A stretch of 64,000 bases of DNA from Plantago ovata. Its lineage: Eukaryota > Streptophyta > Magnoliopsida > Lamiales > Plantaginaceae. The notes beneath the pieces were generated by a model that did not search any database, was not told where the DNA came from, and was given only the letters and a program-made list of their open reading frames with translations. The translations under genes were made by a program, and so were the position numbers. Of this stretch, positions 1-11,061 are shown one piece after another. Position 1 is the first letter of the stretch. Each line of letters begins with the position of its first letter. The stretch covers positions 15,701,566 to 15,765,565 of the forward strand of contig CM051458.1 in the NCBI GenBank assembly GCA_028274465.1. The letters are read 5' to 3'.

Positions 1-1
1 C

Positions 2-544
2 ATTAGACATCCAGAGTGCATGGCAAAAGTCCGAGCTGAGATAGAGAAGGAGATTAAACAAGATTTTCCCAAAAACTTCCACTTAATGCAGCTACCATAC
101 CTAGGAGCTTGTATCAAAGAAACACTGAGGTTGCACCCGCCAGGACCACTCGCGATCCCTCACAGAGCTATCGAGACATGCCAGGTGATGAGTTATACCA
201 TCCCTAGGAACACTCAAGTTCTGGTCAATATCTGGGCAATAGGCCGAGATCCATCTGTGTGGGAACAACCGCTAGTGTTCAAACCAGAAAGGTTTCTCAG
301 CTCTGATATTGATTTTAAAGGAAACGATTTCGAGTTTTTACCTTTTGGCGGAGGGAGAAGAATCTGTCCGGGTCTTCCAATGGCTGCAAGGAATATTCCG
401 TTGGTGATGGTGTCGTTGATTCATTTCTTTGATTGGGAACTTCCAAATGGTAAAGATCCTAGTGAAATTAACATGGATGAGAAATATGGTCTCACCACTT
501 GCATGAAACATCCACTATCCCTGCTCCTCAAGCCCAGGGTATAA
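2..544 (+). CDS. Cytochrome P450, CYP76-like, C-terminal exon (partial)
   Basis: This is the C-terminal third of a plant microsomal P450, a haem monooxygenase that uses electrons from NADPH-P450 reductase at the ER. The reading frame is already open at base 2 (IRHPEC before the first Met at 20), so the exon begins upstream of the window. Visible in order: the K-helix ExxR motif (KETLR), the PERF motif (FKPERF) and the haem-binding loop PFGGGRRICPG with its cysteine ligand. The end, SLLLKPRV then TAA at 542-544, is the normal P450 end. The exon is undamaged and of normal length for the part after the conserved CYP76-type intron. The closest relative in the window is the broken minus-strand exon at 62.2-62.5 kb. 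Assignment to CYP76 rests on the overall pattern (LPYLGACIKETLRLHPPGP); the substrate cannot be read from this fragment. Confidence 0.9.
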   Translation: MRHPECMAKVRAEIEKEIKQDFPKNFHLMQLPYLGACIKETLRLHPPGPLAIPHRAIETCQVMSYTIPRNTQVLVNIWAIGRDPSVWEQPLVFKPERFLSSDIDFKGNDFEFLPFGGGRRICPGLPMAARNIPLVMVSLIHFFDWELPNGKDPSEINMDEKYGLTTCMKHPLSLLLKPRV

Positions 545-1227
545 AGCCATCATTGAAACACCATCAACTTTATATACTCACAGTAAATATAATGAATTAT
601 CTGTAAATATATTTTCCTCGAGAAGAATTTGTGTTATATATTGATGGTGTATAAGAATGGAATATGTATGAATAATGTATACATAAATTTTCTTTTACAC
701 CTTCCAAGTTGTAAAAGAATCTTGAATCTTAGTTATTTGTAATTATATCAGTTGCTTGTTGGTTAAGTGTAATTTCTACTTTATGTGTATTCCAGTATCT
801 TATACAAACAGGTTATTCATTCCTACCGCTTTTTCATACTAGGCCTGCTAATATAGTATGTACTCCATAGTGCTTTTGCATAAGGCTGCGCTCACCGGTC
901 ACCACTAGAAACGAAATAAAGACTTTTCTAGACAGACATGTGAAACATGCAAATCTTACATGCCATGTTCTTGCAAACATATTATCCTAATATCCGGTAA
1001 ACATACACAAGGACGTATCAAAGATCCAAAACCTTGGAAGTTATATTCATCTTCTGAGCAATAAACACAATTGAAGCTGACTTGTTTCAAAGACCTCCAG
1101 TGAGACTGGAACTCATGTATTACTCATTTTAGTTCATCCTATTGCATTTTAGTGTCCACAGTTTGTTCTTTTTTACAAACATATGAATCGAACAAGGAAA
1201 AGGAATAAGTCTGTATACATACTTAAA
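545..1227. other. 3' flank of the P450, no gene seen
   Basis: AT-rich sequence after the P450 stop codon, presumably containing its 3' UTR and polyadenylation region. I see no coding exon or recognisable repeat here. Confidence 0.5.
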
Positions 1228-1302
1228 TTAATGAAGCCCCAACGATGAGTATAGATCTTCTTCATCTCCACCTTGATGAATTGCTGAAGTCGATAAAGGC
1301 CC
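1228..1302 (-). CDS. Possible terminal coding exon of an unknown gene
   Basis: Read on the minus strand, a good 3' splice site (pyrimidine-rich, ending TTGGATGCAG) is followed by 25 codons in phase 0, ending with LYSSLGLH and TAA. The acidic stretch GGDEEDLYSSLGLH looks like a real protein terminus rather than random translation. No upstream exon is recognisable at 1340-1700, so this is either the last exon of a gene with a long intron, a gene remnant, or chance. The family is not recognised. Confidence 0.25.
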   Translation of the reverse strand, partial: GPLSTSAIHQGGDEEDLYSSLGLH

Positions 1303-2185
1303 CTGCATCCAAGTTAAAACCAATTAATTAGTACAGGTAAACAGATAAACAGAACAATAGATCTCGGAGTGAGGCGAGAGCGCGAGGAAGGCATTCCGAG
1401 GACAGTTCCGACATCGACTTTCTAGAAAACGACTTCAAAACAACTTCGACAGACCCGAGCTTCGACCCGAATCAACTCCGCCGAGGCAAATCTGGATAGG
1501 TTTTGCGCCTGAGTGAAAGGCAAAAGCGTAGAGAATATGAGACAATGCAGCTAGGATGGCTTTCTTTTAGACAAGCCAGAATCCGGAACCGTGTGCTCAT
1601 GAAGAAAGGGAATGCAAAAGACAAGCCAAGTCCAAAGGAAAAAAGAATAGAGAGTTGTAGAATCCCGAGTCTCCTATTAAAACAACAGAGCACATAATCA
1701 CCACTACCACCTACTACGAAAGCATAGAAATAACTTGGCGTGGTCGAGACAATTAATCAGTTGGATCACCTCACGGTCGACTCCTCCTGTGCAAAGGCAC
1801 ATCACAATCTCCGGTACTTTAACGTCTGATGAGACGGCCGCCTAATTAACAAGACAACAACGAAGCCTAACAAGGCCGAATCCACTGGACTCTAAACTCA
1901 ATTCTCCATAACATGAAAATAATGAAAGTATTACAATGCTTAAATAGTATAATAGTGACTTCCTACCTAACAAACTAACTTAGGGGCTAAGAATTACCGG
2001 CTAAGAAAATAATAAGAGGCCTTATTACTAACTATGGGCTAAGCCAACGGGAGTATTGTGTTATAGAAGGAACATTCACCTAAACCCTAACTTATTTCTA
2101 AACCCTAACTTATTTGCCAAGAACAAAATAAGAAGATGACGAGCTAGAGATTCCATCACCCTTATTATCCCTAATTCACTAATCT
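1303..2185. other. Intergenic, no supported gene
   Basis: It contains short open frames on both strands at 1470-1700 with no recognisable domain. At about 2079-2114 an 18-bp phrase of the form (T)AAACCCTAACTTATTT occurs twice in tandem. The phrase is telomere-like in wording but not a telomere array. Confidence 0.4.
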
Positions 2186-2190
2186 ACAAC

Positions 2191-2200
2191 TATAAATAAA
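2191..2200 (+). promoter_or_regulatory. TATA box candidate
   Basis: TATAAATAAA lies 47 bp upstream of an ATG at 2238. That spacing would put a transcription start near 2222 and leave a 5' leader of about 15 bases. It is the only promoter-like word close to an ORF in this intergenic region. Confidence 0.3.
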
Positions 2201-2237
2201 CCAAAAACCAACTTTCAGCATCAATTTCATTCCATAC

Positions 2238-2450
2238 ATGTGTCCAGCAAGAAAACCTTTTCACCTTTACTTTCATCCGGGCTTGATGAAACAGAGGTGG
2301 CGGAGGAGGCAAGTGCTCTGGCGGTTAGTCTCGAGAAGGGTTTTAGGAAGGAATATGGTGAGATTCGGAAGGGACAGGATTGAAGTCCCATTGGTGATGA
2401 AGAATTTGTTGAACAAGAATTTTAGCAGGAAGAACAGAGCTGAGGTTTAA
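2238..2450 (+). CDS. Hypothetical 70-residue basic protein
   Basis: This is a short open frame from ATG to TAA just downstream of a TATA box. The product is strongly basic (KQRWRRRQVLWRLVSRRV near the N-terminus), with no signal peptide, zinc-binding pattern or recognised family motif. The start was chosen because it is the first ATG after the TATA box. It could be a small orphan gene or a fragment of a longer exon now lost; chance is also plausible at this length. Confidence 0.22.
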   Translation: MCPARKPFHLYFHPGLMKQRWRRRQVLWRLVSRRVLGRNMVRFGRDRIEVPLVMKNLLNKNFSRKNRAEV

Positions 2451-2705
2451 AGGATTTAGGGTGAAGAAGATTGTGAATTGATGAAATTGATGATGAGTGT
2501 GTATTTGCGGGTTTACCCCCAAAGTTTGGCATTTTATCAGTTAATGCACAATACATCAATCAAACGTGGAAACGTTGAGGTTTGTCTTATTGACAAAACA
2601 AAACCAACTATTAAGATGACCTATAGACGATAGTTGGTGTATGTTGACCGAAAAGTAATTGCGTCGCACCTGCAACGTTCACCTTGTTAAACTTTCTTTT
2701 TTTAA

Positions 2706-2899
2706 TGCGAAGTGTTCACCTTGTTAAACTTTTTTTTAATATTCACTCAATAAGTTATTCATATATTGTTATTATGGTTATACGTTTTATTGTGACACTA
2801 CACAGTGCGAAGCGTGTTCTCCTTGTTAATGTTTTTTTGTTACTGTTCACTCAATAATTTTTTCTATATTGTTATTATGGTTATGCGTTTTTTTGTGAC
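2706..2899. repeat. Approximate tandem repeat, about 100-bp period, two units
   Basis: Unit 1 (2706-2797) and unit 2 (2806-2899) both run from TGCGAAG-GTTC-CCTTGTTAA through CACTCAATAA and ATTGTTATTATGGTTAT to TTTTGTGAC. A third partial beginning (GTTCACCTTGTTAAACTTT) lies at about 2677-2697. AT-rich and non-coding. Confidence 0.6.
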
Positions 2900-2934
2900 T
2901 AACGAAAAAAGGGCTAAATTTTTTTTAAGAGAAA

Positions 2935-3590
2935 AATTAGGAATTGGTAGAGTGAGGTACAATATCTCCTTATTCGATTATTATTAGATGCTAATTTGTT
3001 AGGTAAGTCGAGCAATATATAATAAGTGCCCAATTTATTAAGGATTATCGGAGCTCGATCTTTTAGGTTGTTTACTTTTTAGTCTTTTTTAACGAGTATC
3101 GAGTCTGGATTGTTGGGTTAAGATCAAACTCGAATTATACAATTAGTGCTCAATTCAATTCGACTCGTTAACATTTATATCATTGACGATCGCAATGCAT
3201 ATGGCGAGGAGTTTATGCAAAAAAAATTAAGAGCAGGGGTTTATTTATATTTGATAATCACTCATCGCATCAATGATCAAACTATTAAGTACACAAGTCT
3301 TGACCTTCACCAGGTATTGCCTAGTTTAAGCTCTACTCATCCATCAATTCTTCCTGATGTGATGTAATGTACCCCATATATAGGACATGTTATACATATA
3401 AAAAGGATTAATAAAATGGGGAATACGTTTTTTTTGTTGTTGTAAATAAATTAAATAATATAAAAGGATTAAAAAAAAGTGAGAAAAAAAGAATAAGATA
3501 AAAAAGTGAGAAAAAATAGCTAAATTGATAAAAATTAGGAATTGAGAGAGTGAACTACAATCTCTCCTTATATTCGCTTATTATTAGATG
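2935..3590. repeat. Pair of direct repeats of about 56 bp bounding 540 bp
   Basis: The phrase ATTAGGAATTG-GAGAGTGA-CTACAAT-TCTCCTTAT ending TTATTATTAGATG occurs at about 2935-2989 and again at about 3533-3590. The DNA between is AT-rich and holds no recognisable gene. The copies could be ends of a decayed element or a local duplication. Confidence 0.45.
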
Positions 3591-3795
3591 AACACAGTTA
3601 TTAACATAATAATATAATTGGTTCGTATTTGGAGCTTGTTTTGTGTTCCAAGCTCGAATTAATTGCATTTCAGTAGTGCCGTGTCAATGCGCGGCTTAAG
3701 GAACAATAACTCGCTGCTTAATAATTCATAATAATATGCGATGTTTAAAATAGGAAATATGTGCATATGCAAAAATAAATTGGGCATCATATGGA

Positions 3796-4240
3796 CTGAT
3801 AGCGTTTATTCAATCATTTTCATAAGATAAGATAAAGACTTGAAAGAGTTAGAGGAGAGGGGAGAATATCATTGTATTATCAAGTGTCTCTCAATGTACA
3901 AGTTCAAACCCTACTTATAGGGAACTCTTCATAACCAAGTGACTTTGTAACTCTCACTTTACATAATGGTAACAATAAGTAAAGTACATAAATGGGTATA
4001 AGAAGAGTCATGAACTCATGGCATTCATATTTATAACACTCCCCTTGAATGACATTAGTTTATTTGTCGGATACGCTTTGAAGTTACTGCCTCGTTAAAA
4101 ACCTTGCTAAGAAAAACCCAGTGGGATAAAAATTTAGCGAAGGGAAAAAGAGTGCAGTGCGTATCCGTCTCCCCTGATTCACTCATCACTTTATGTCTTT
4201 TAGTCGTCGCATTCCAATCTTTCGTACCTCACAGTTACAT
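3796..4240 (-). mobile_element. Copia-type LTR with adjoining internal remnant
   Basis: On the minus strand a polypurine tract (TCAAGGGGAG, about 4039-4048) is followed at 4038 by TGTTATAAATATGAATGCC. This is the usual start of a Ty1-copia 3' LTR. The LTR has a TATA-like CTATAAGTAGG and runs down to about 3796. Above the tract, 4049-4240 holds the characteristic non-coding internal phrase that includes CCACTGGGTTTTTC and ACGAGGCAGTAACTTC. No pol survives and the other LTR is absent, so this is a truncated remnant. Confidence 0.6.
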
Positions 4241-4257
4241 TTCGAACATGTAATTGA

Positions 4258-4396
4258 CAGCTCCCTGTCGGAGCTGTTACAACTCCAAATTGATCGGAGC
4301 TTTACAGCTCTGGTAGGAGCTGGCCGGAGCTGCTCCGGCTTACAGCTCCTGCCGGAGTTGTAGCAATTCCGGTGCCGAAATTAATTTCGGTACCGA
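4258..4396. repeat. GGAGCT/AGCTCC inverted-repeat cluster
   Basis: Many copies of CGGAGCTG and CAGCTCC alternate over about 110 bp and can fold into several hairpins. They are followed by the palindrome CGAAATTAATTTCG. The wording resembles the 46-bp satellite inside the MITE at 54.2-55.0 kb, so this may be part of a related, decayed MITE. A purine-rich A/G tract follows at 4400-4550. Confidence 0.4.
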
Positions 4397-4661
4397 AACT
4401 CTTTAGAAGAAGAAGATGGAATAAAAAAGAGAAAAAAAAGAAAAAGAAAAGAGAAAAGATAAAAAAAGGAGAAAAGAGAAAAGATAAAAACAAAAAGAAA
4501 AATAATTTTCAAAAATCTAAGGCCTTGTTTGGCCGGAAAAAACAAAAAAATGAATAAGGGTGAGGTCAATGATTTTTCGGTTATTGGGGCTATATGTAAT
4601 TGTTGAACTAAGAGGGAACATTCCGTAATTAGAGGCCGCAAGGAAGAGGTACAATGTAATT

Positions 4662-4757
4662 TACCCATAGGTTAACGATTGAATAATGAATCTCAACACC
4701 CACATAATAGGTGGTCCAACAACAGTTGGTGAAGGGGCCCGCTAACCTATGCGGGTG
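4662..4757. repeat. Short inverted repeat, MITE-like
   Basis: ACCCATAGGTTAACG near 4662 is matched in reverse complement by CGCTAACCTATGCGGGT at about 4741-4757. They enclose about 65 bp. No target duplication was established. Confidence 0.3.
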
Positions 4758-4871
4758 AAATCGATGACGATACCCTTGAAGTCCATATACCGGCGGTTCA
4801 GAAAGGTGATATTTTAGTTTTTGTATGTTAGATTAGTGTGACTTAGAAACTGTTCTTTTCGTCTGAACATA

Positions 4872-5030
4872 ACTCAAGAGAACTGGACAGAATTGAACTG
4901 AATTGAACTTAATGAACCTGAACAGAACATAACTGAATTTATATGTAGTATAAATATAACTAAGCAAACCTGAACAGAACTGGACTGAATTGATTGAACC
5001 TGAACAGAATTGAACTGAACTGAATAAAAT
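4872..5030. repeat. Degenerate AACTGAACTG-type minisatellite
   Basis: Reiterated 5- and 10-base words (GAACTGGACAG, AATTGAACTG, CCTGAACAGAAC) fill about 160 bp. Irregular units and interruptions point to an old array. Confidence 0.55.
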
Positions 5031-5705
5031 TTAAAAATTAATGAGTTTTCATACGAAGAGAACATAGGCTTAATTACTTTATTACCACAATTTAATGAAA
5101 ACTTGTTTACAAATTAGTGATTCTACTCATTTTAGTATTAAAATGGTTAACTTCATCCGTAAATTTTCTCCAACTAACTCCATCATCTAACATATTTCAC
5201 TACAAGTCAAAGCATCCTTAAATGTCAAGTACATTTGGAATGGAAGATGCCCTTTAATTGGACTCTTCAGAAAAGCACAAGCATCTCGGTTAACACAAAT
5301 TTAAAATTGAGATGCTTGTATAATTAACAAATTAACATAATATCAATATTATATTATTACATATTAATAAGATTAGTTGTTAAAAAAATCAAGTAAGGTT
5401 AATATAGGCAAGAGCTATTTAAACATTAATTTGTACTCACATTAAGTACTCATCAGTCCTAGTTATTTCTTTATGTTTGTTTTTGTTGATTTTTTTGTGC
5501 CCCATTTATCATTCGTTTACTCATTAATTTGTGAAAATATATTATGAAAATATAGTGTCTCTACTTTCATTATATAATTTTATTAGTTATGTATTTGTTA
5601 AGATTTAGAATTTATTAGATGTCAAACGGAACTACGAAAAAGTCACCAAAACAAATGTAAAAAATGACTGAGACGGAGAGAACATCATGTATCACTAATT
5701 TGTAC
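5031..5705. other. AT-rich intergenic DNA, no gene
   Basis: Low-complexity AT-rich sequence with no supported ORF, RNA gene or element end. It abuts the left target duplication of the MULE. Confidence 0.45.
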
Positions 5706-5716
5706 GTATAAAACTA
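5706..5716 (+). repeat. Left target-site duplication candidate of the MULE
   Basis: GTATAAAACTA, matched exactly at 52916-52926. The word is AT-rich, so chance matching is not excluded. Confidence 0.5.
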
Positions 5717-6156
5717 CTATGAGAACGTCTCCTGTGAGACCACTAGTTTCGTGAGACCAAAATGAGACTCAAAGGAATTAGAAACTAGATAAAAAACTCG
5801 CTGGTCCAACCAATAACTCGCGGGCCATGTTATAACCCGAAACAAAACCGGATCTCTTCACCTAAACCCGTTAAAATCAGAAAATTTTCTCTCTCTCCGT
5901 CTCTGCAACAAAACATCGATTCTCTCTATTCGAATCGTCGATTGTCTCTCTATCTCTCCACGAATCTTCGATTGCTTCAACAAAAAACAAATATGGGGAT
6001 CAACGATTACTCTCCTAGATCGTTGAATGAATTGAACAATTTGAGGATTAGATTGATGCAATTGACGAATTCAAAAAGGAAAAACGTTCAAGGAAAATTA
6101 AGGAATCTCCAGCGGTTGAAGTCGATCGTATAGAAGAAGACTTCATTGAAATAGCT

Positions 6157-6378
6157 GAAGGATTTTCTATGAGACAATCGGAATTTGATATGGAAGAAGA
6201 TTTCAGTGAATTTGTTGAAGGATTTGTTGAAGATATTAATGAAATACCTAGAGATCTAGAATTTACAGAAGGATTTGCTATTAGACAGTCGGAATTTGAT
6301 ATGGAAGAAGATTGCAATGAATTTGCTGAATGATTTGTTGAAAATATTGATGAAATACCTAGAGATCCAGAATTTACA
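6157..6378 (+). repeat. In-frame 111-bp tandem duplication in the FAR1 N-terminus
   Basis: Two units of 37 codons start at 6157 and 6268 (EGFSMRQSEFDMEED versus EGFAIRQSEFDMEED). The second unit carries TGA where the first has GGA. The duplication therefore predates that nonsense change. Confidence 0.7.
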
Positions 6379-8561
6379 GAAGGATTTGTTGATGAACATG
6401 AAGCTGATAAAGGACCTGCTGAACAATCAGGTATGTTACAATTTCGTTTGAGTTTTATACATTATTGATTTGAGTTTTATGAAAAACGTTTCTGAGTTTT
6501 ACTCTGTAAAGTTATGTATGTTACAATTTCATTTGAGTTTTATGTATTATTGATTTGAGTTTTATGACAAAAGTTTTTGAGTTTTACTTTGTAAAGTTTT
6601 GTATGTTACAAATTCGTTTGAGTTTTATGCATTACTGATTTGAGTTTTACTCTTTTGATAGTTGAGTTTTCATTCATATACTAATTGAGTTTTATAATAT
6701 ATCATTGCAGAGCATATACCACTCTCTTTTATTGGTTTAAAGAAGGAAAAATGGTTTTGAGGAACTTTACAAACGCTATGCATCAATGGTTGGGATTTCT
6801 GTTAGAATCTCAACAACAAGAACACATCCAAAGATAAATCTGTCAAGGAAAAGTACTTCGTATGTTCTCGTGCAGGCAAAACACCTATTAAGCAAACTCA
6901 ACCAGTGGCAATTTCTCCTATACTTTTGGTTGATAGTGATGAAGGAAATGAAGAAGATAAAGAACCAAAGGCAAAGAAGCCAAGAAAAAGTAGAGTCAGA
7001 AGGACTAATTGCAAGGCTAGTTTGAGAATTGCATTCAACAAGGAAGAAAATTGCTTTGAAGTTAAGCATCATATTACAGAACACAACCATGAGTTGGCTA
7101 GGACAGAATGGAGTCACTTGCAGCGTTCTCAAAAGAAGATTACACCACAGAAAGGCAAAGTAATCGAGTGTATGGAAGGGGCTAGATTAAAGCCAAGCCA
7201 GAGTTACAGAGTTCTTATGCACAATGCTGGAGGCAGAGAGAACGTTGGGCACACTGTTCGGGATAATATCAACTATGTAAACCAGTTAGTTTTCTATGAG
7301 TTTTATATGTTCTTTGTTTGAGATTTTATGTGGTTCTTTGAGTTTAATATGATGTATGTTTGAATTTCTTTGAAGTTTAGGGTGAGATTTAATTGGAGAT
7401 AAGTTGTATATATTTGAATTTTATATGGTGTTTGTTTGGGTTTTATATAGCTATTGTTTGAGGTTTACATCTGTATTCAAGAAGGTGTTTGTTATGTGTT
7501 CTTATGCTTGTCAATTATACTATGTTTGTTGCTTTTTACTGTGTTAATTTTATTTTCAACTCTGTAAACAGGCTGAGGGCCCATAAAACTGGAGGACAAG
7601 ATTCACAGTGTGTGATAAATTCATTGTTAAAAAGGCAAAGATAGGATCCTGAGTTCTTTTACAGAGTAATGCTTGATGACCAAACAAGACTCTGTGGAGT
7701 GTTTTGGTGCGACTGGGTTATGAGGGAGGATTACAAACTTTTGGAGACGTGCTGATTTTCGATACAACATACAGTACTAACCGGTATGATATGATTTGTG
7801 CACCTTTGGTAGGAGTCAATAGCCACTGGAATAATGTTATTTTCGATTGTACCTTTCTTGCTAATGAACAAGCGGGGACATTTGTTTGGTTGTTGAAGAC
7901 ATTCTTGGAAACAATGGATCAGAAAAAACCACTGACAGTATTTACAGACTAGGATAGTGCTATGATCAAAGCAATTGCAGAGGTATAAAAAATGTTTTAT
8001 ATGTTTGAATTTTATATGCTGTTTCTTTGAATTTTATGTGCTTCTTGTTTGAGTTTTACATCTGTATTAAAGAAGGTGTTTGAGTTTTGTTGAATATGAT
8101 TGTTCAGGTGTTTGGGGAATCAACAAAGCATAGACTTTGTGTGTGGCATATTGAACAAAACTTTTATAAGAATGCTGGTGCTTTGAAAAACAACAAGGAA
8201 TTTAAGAAAACATTCTTATTCTACCTGAAAATATGTAGAGACAAGGATGTGTTTGAGGAAACATGGAAGACAATGGTTGAAACTTACAACCTGTACACCG
8301 AACATGATGACCCTACTAAAAAGTGGTTTAAAAAGTGTTATGGGCTACGTGACAAGTGGTGTAGAGCTGTGAATAAAGATATCTTCTCTGCTGGGATATT
8401 GTCATCACAAAGGAGTGAGAGTACGAACAACGTTGTATCGTTTAACTCGAACAAGCATACATCTCTGACACAATTTTTTGATTTATTTGATGAAATGGTT
8501 GAGAGGTGGAGATCACCAGAGGTTCAAAATGAGTTCTTATGCAGTACAACACATCCAATGC

Positions 8562-11061
8562 TGTAACGGTACCGGTTTTTTAAAAACAAAATATTTTCTT
8601 GAAAGAGAAAATCAAAACTAATTTTAAAAACAACGGTCGGCAATAAATGCCATAATAATATTTGACGCTCACAGCTCTAACAGAATCAAGTAAATATCCA
8701 ATAGTAACTTAAAAATCAAATGAATAACAACTATTGAAGACAATGAAAAGTTTCATCTTCTTATTTTGAAATAAATTCCAAAGACACCCCAGACCCTTCT
8801 CTCAGTCGCTGTCATCCTACTCGCGTGCATCCTCAGTAGTATCTGGAAGTAAGGAATTTTGAAAACAAAGAGAGTGTGAGATAAAGGATCTCAGTGAGGT
8901 TCTAAGTTAACAAACAGAAAGTAAACAATTTTTTTGAAATCAAAAATCCTTTTCAGCAAATGACATAACAAACAGAACAGGTAACAGAACAGAAAGACAA
9001 AACAGATAAGTCGAAGTCCGTTGGTGCAGCCCGCCTTATTGATCCTACTCCCAATAGCCCTTATAGCTCCCTCCAGAGGGTATACAACTCCGGACAGAAA
9101 CAGAAACCCCCGTGTACTTTGGGGAAACAGAACCTACGACCCTAATAGACCTCAGCGACTTCTGCCTCGCGTCTAAAAGGGATTAGACTAGGCAATAACC
9201 AAGCAAACCCGATAGTCCTCTACTACCCAAGTCTACCTAGTTACGACCTAATCGACCGGTCACACAGAAACAGAACAGATACAGAACAAACGGTTACAGA
9301 TAATCAAACACCGAGAAGTGTTCCTGCAGAAAAGTTAATCCAGAACAGAGTACCAATAAACAAAGAATGTAAATAGTCATACTTAGGACTTAGATACTTT
9401 TACGCGGAAGCATACAGTAAAACAGTACATATAGTAATAGGTAGAAGTTGTCACATATCCTTCCAGTTTTTCGCAAATAAATAAGTTTAGGGGTGAACAC
9501 TCACCTTAAGCCTTGCAAGCAATGATCCACAAGAGCGTGCGCACTAAGAGCTAACGGACAGAGCACCTAAGCAGAAAGCGTCTAGTCACTAACTAGAAAT
9601 CGAACAAAAGCTAAACGAATGAAAATAAAAAAGTCGGTGAAGAATGGGCAAAGGAGGGGCTCGAACTCTGAACCTTAAGGGTGAACTAGTCTGCGCCAAA
9701 CCAACAATGCTAGCCTCCAAGTTGTTACAAAGGTTTAAAGAAAACGGACTTGAAGGTCATTTAGTTTGAAATACGAAAAGCGTAGCACATTTTCACAACC
9801 CAAGATAGGAAGGGCAAAAGTCAACTTCAGTCGACAGTCCAACTAACTATTTACGGTCCAGAATCTGTTCAAGGGTATAAATGTCAAGTCACAGTCAACA
9901 TGGGCAATTCTGTAATTTCCAAGGTCAACTACGGTTTTAAAAGTCAAAGCAGTAACTTAGGGCCAAACTGTAATTTCAGAACCCTAGGTCAATGGTCAAC
10001 ATGGCAACAAAAAACGAAAGGGCAAAATGGTCAAAACCAATTCAAGCCCTACTAAATCAAAGTAGTCCGAATCCAGTTCAATACGGAATGGTACAAAAGT
10101 CAAAGTCCTGGTTTTCGAAAGGGTAAAACCGTCCAGAAAGGTCCAAAGGGAGAATCGTATATCCAGTCAAGGGTAAAACAGTAAATTCATATCTAGGGGT
10201 AAAATTGTCTAAAACATAAAATAAAAAAGAAGAAAAACGAGTTTTACCTTCGAGTCGAAATGGAGACTGAATGAGCTGTGCAAAATCTCCAAGAACCAAA
10301 TAAACGAGACGGGATTGAATCCCATTCGAATGTCAGAATCGAGATTAAGAAAAAAAGAAATAGAAGAAAAGAAAGGGATTGAATCGCCGAAATGAAACCT
10401 TACCGGGAACTGAAACAGAACGGAAACGGATCGGAACAGGTCGGGCACGCGCGGTCGGAGCTCGAACAGATCGGGACCGGCCGGGACAAGGCACGAACCA
10501 ACGGAGCAGCAGCGCCGTAGATCGAACAGAATAGCGCACGAACAGATCGGAGCACGGTGGCCGAATCGAACCGGAGCAGGGTCTGAGAGGTGACAGAACG
10601 GAGCTGGGACGATGCGGGAGCGGATCGGAAACAGGCGGCGCGAACGGCGGCGGCGAAATCGGACCGAGCGACGAACGGATCGGGCCGACCGGGTTCGAAC
10701 GGAACAGAGGGCGGCGGCGGCGGCGCGGATTTCTTTCTCTCTTTCTCTCTCTCTCTTTCCTTAATTTTCAGATGGGGGCGTGAAGTGAGAGAGAGAGAGA
10801 TGGGGGGGAGTTGAGTTAGGGTTTAGGGTTTTGAGAAGAGATGGGCCAAAAGTCTTGGACCCAAATGAAATTGGGCCAGCAGATGGGGTCAAACAAACTG
10901 GGCTACAAATTGGGTCGTTAGCTGATCCAACGGAACACAACGAATTAATTTACGCGAACTATCAAATGACGAAAACGTTTACGAGGGAAAAGGATTTTGA
11001 TAACTACCAAATAAATTAATTTATTTAGGTAATTAAATAATTAAAAAAACGGGATGTTACA
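8562..11061 (-). mobile_element. Solo LTR (2,500 bp) of a Ty3-gypsy element, inserted in FAR1
   Basis: The insertion is delimited exactly. AATGC occurs at 8557-8561 and 11062-11066, and joining the flanks restores the FAR1 reading frame (HPML to YSQHK). The inserted DNA begins TGTAACGG and ends GATGTTACA. On the minus strand it therefore starts TGTAACATCCCG, a common start for long plant Ty3-gypsy LTRs of the Tekay/Del type, and ends CA. It has no gag or pol, which fits LTR-LTR recombination leaving one LTR. Contents include a GC-rich stretch (10440-10730), a CT-rich tract (10731-10770) and long non-coding U3-like sequence. Short open frames in it are not credible genes. The lineage is a guess from the terminal wording and the length. 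Confidence 0.85.

Noticed and set aside
2079..2114. Interstitial telomere repeat
   Set aside because: Only two AAACCCTAA words in an 18-bp phrase; not a (CCCTAAA)n array.
4372..4668. Lysine-rich (+) and phenylalanine-rich (-) open frames
   Set aside because: Products of an A/G-rich tract. No domain, and the same composition appears on both strands.
6431..8107. CRISPR-like interpretation of the regularly recurring GAGTTTTAT words
   Set aside because: Eukaryotic intron DNA, irregular spacing, no constant repeat and no cas genes.
9480..10820. Several 60-80-codon frames, including GC-rich Arg/Gly frames
   Set aside because: They lie wholly inside the delimited solo LTR and show no domain.
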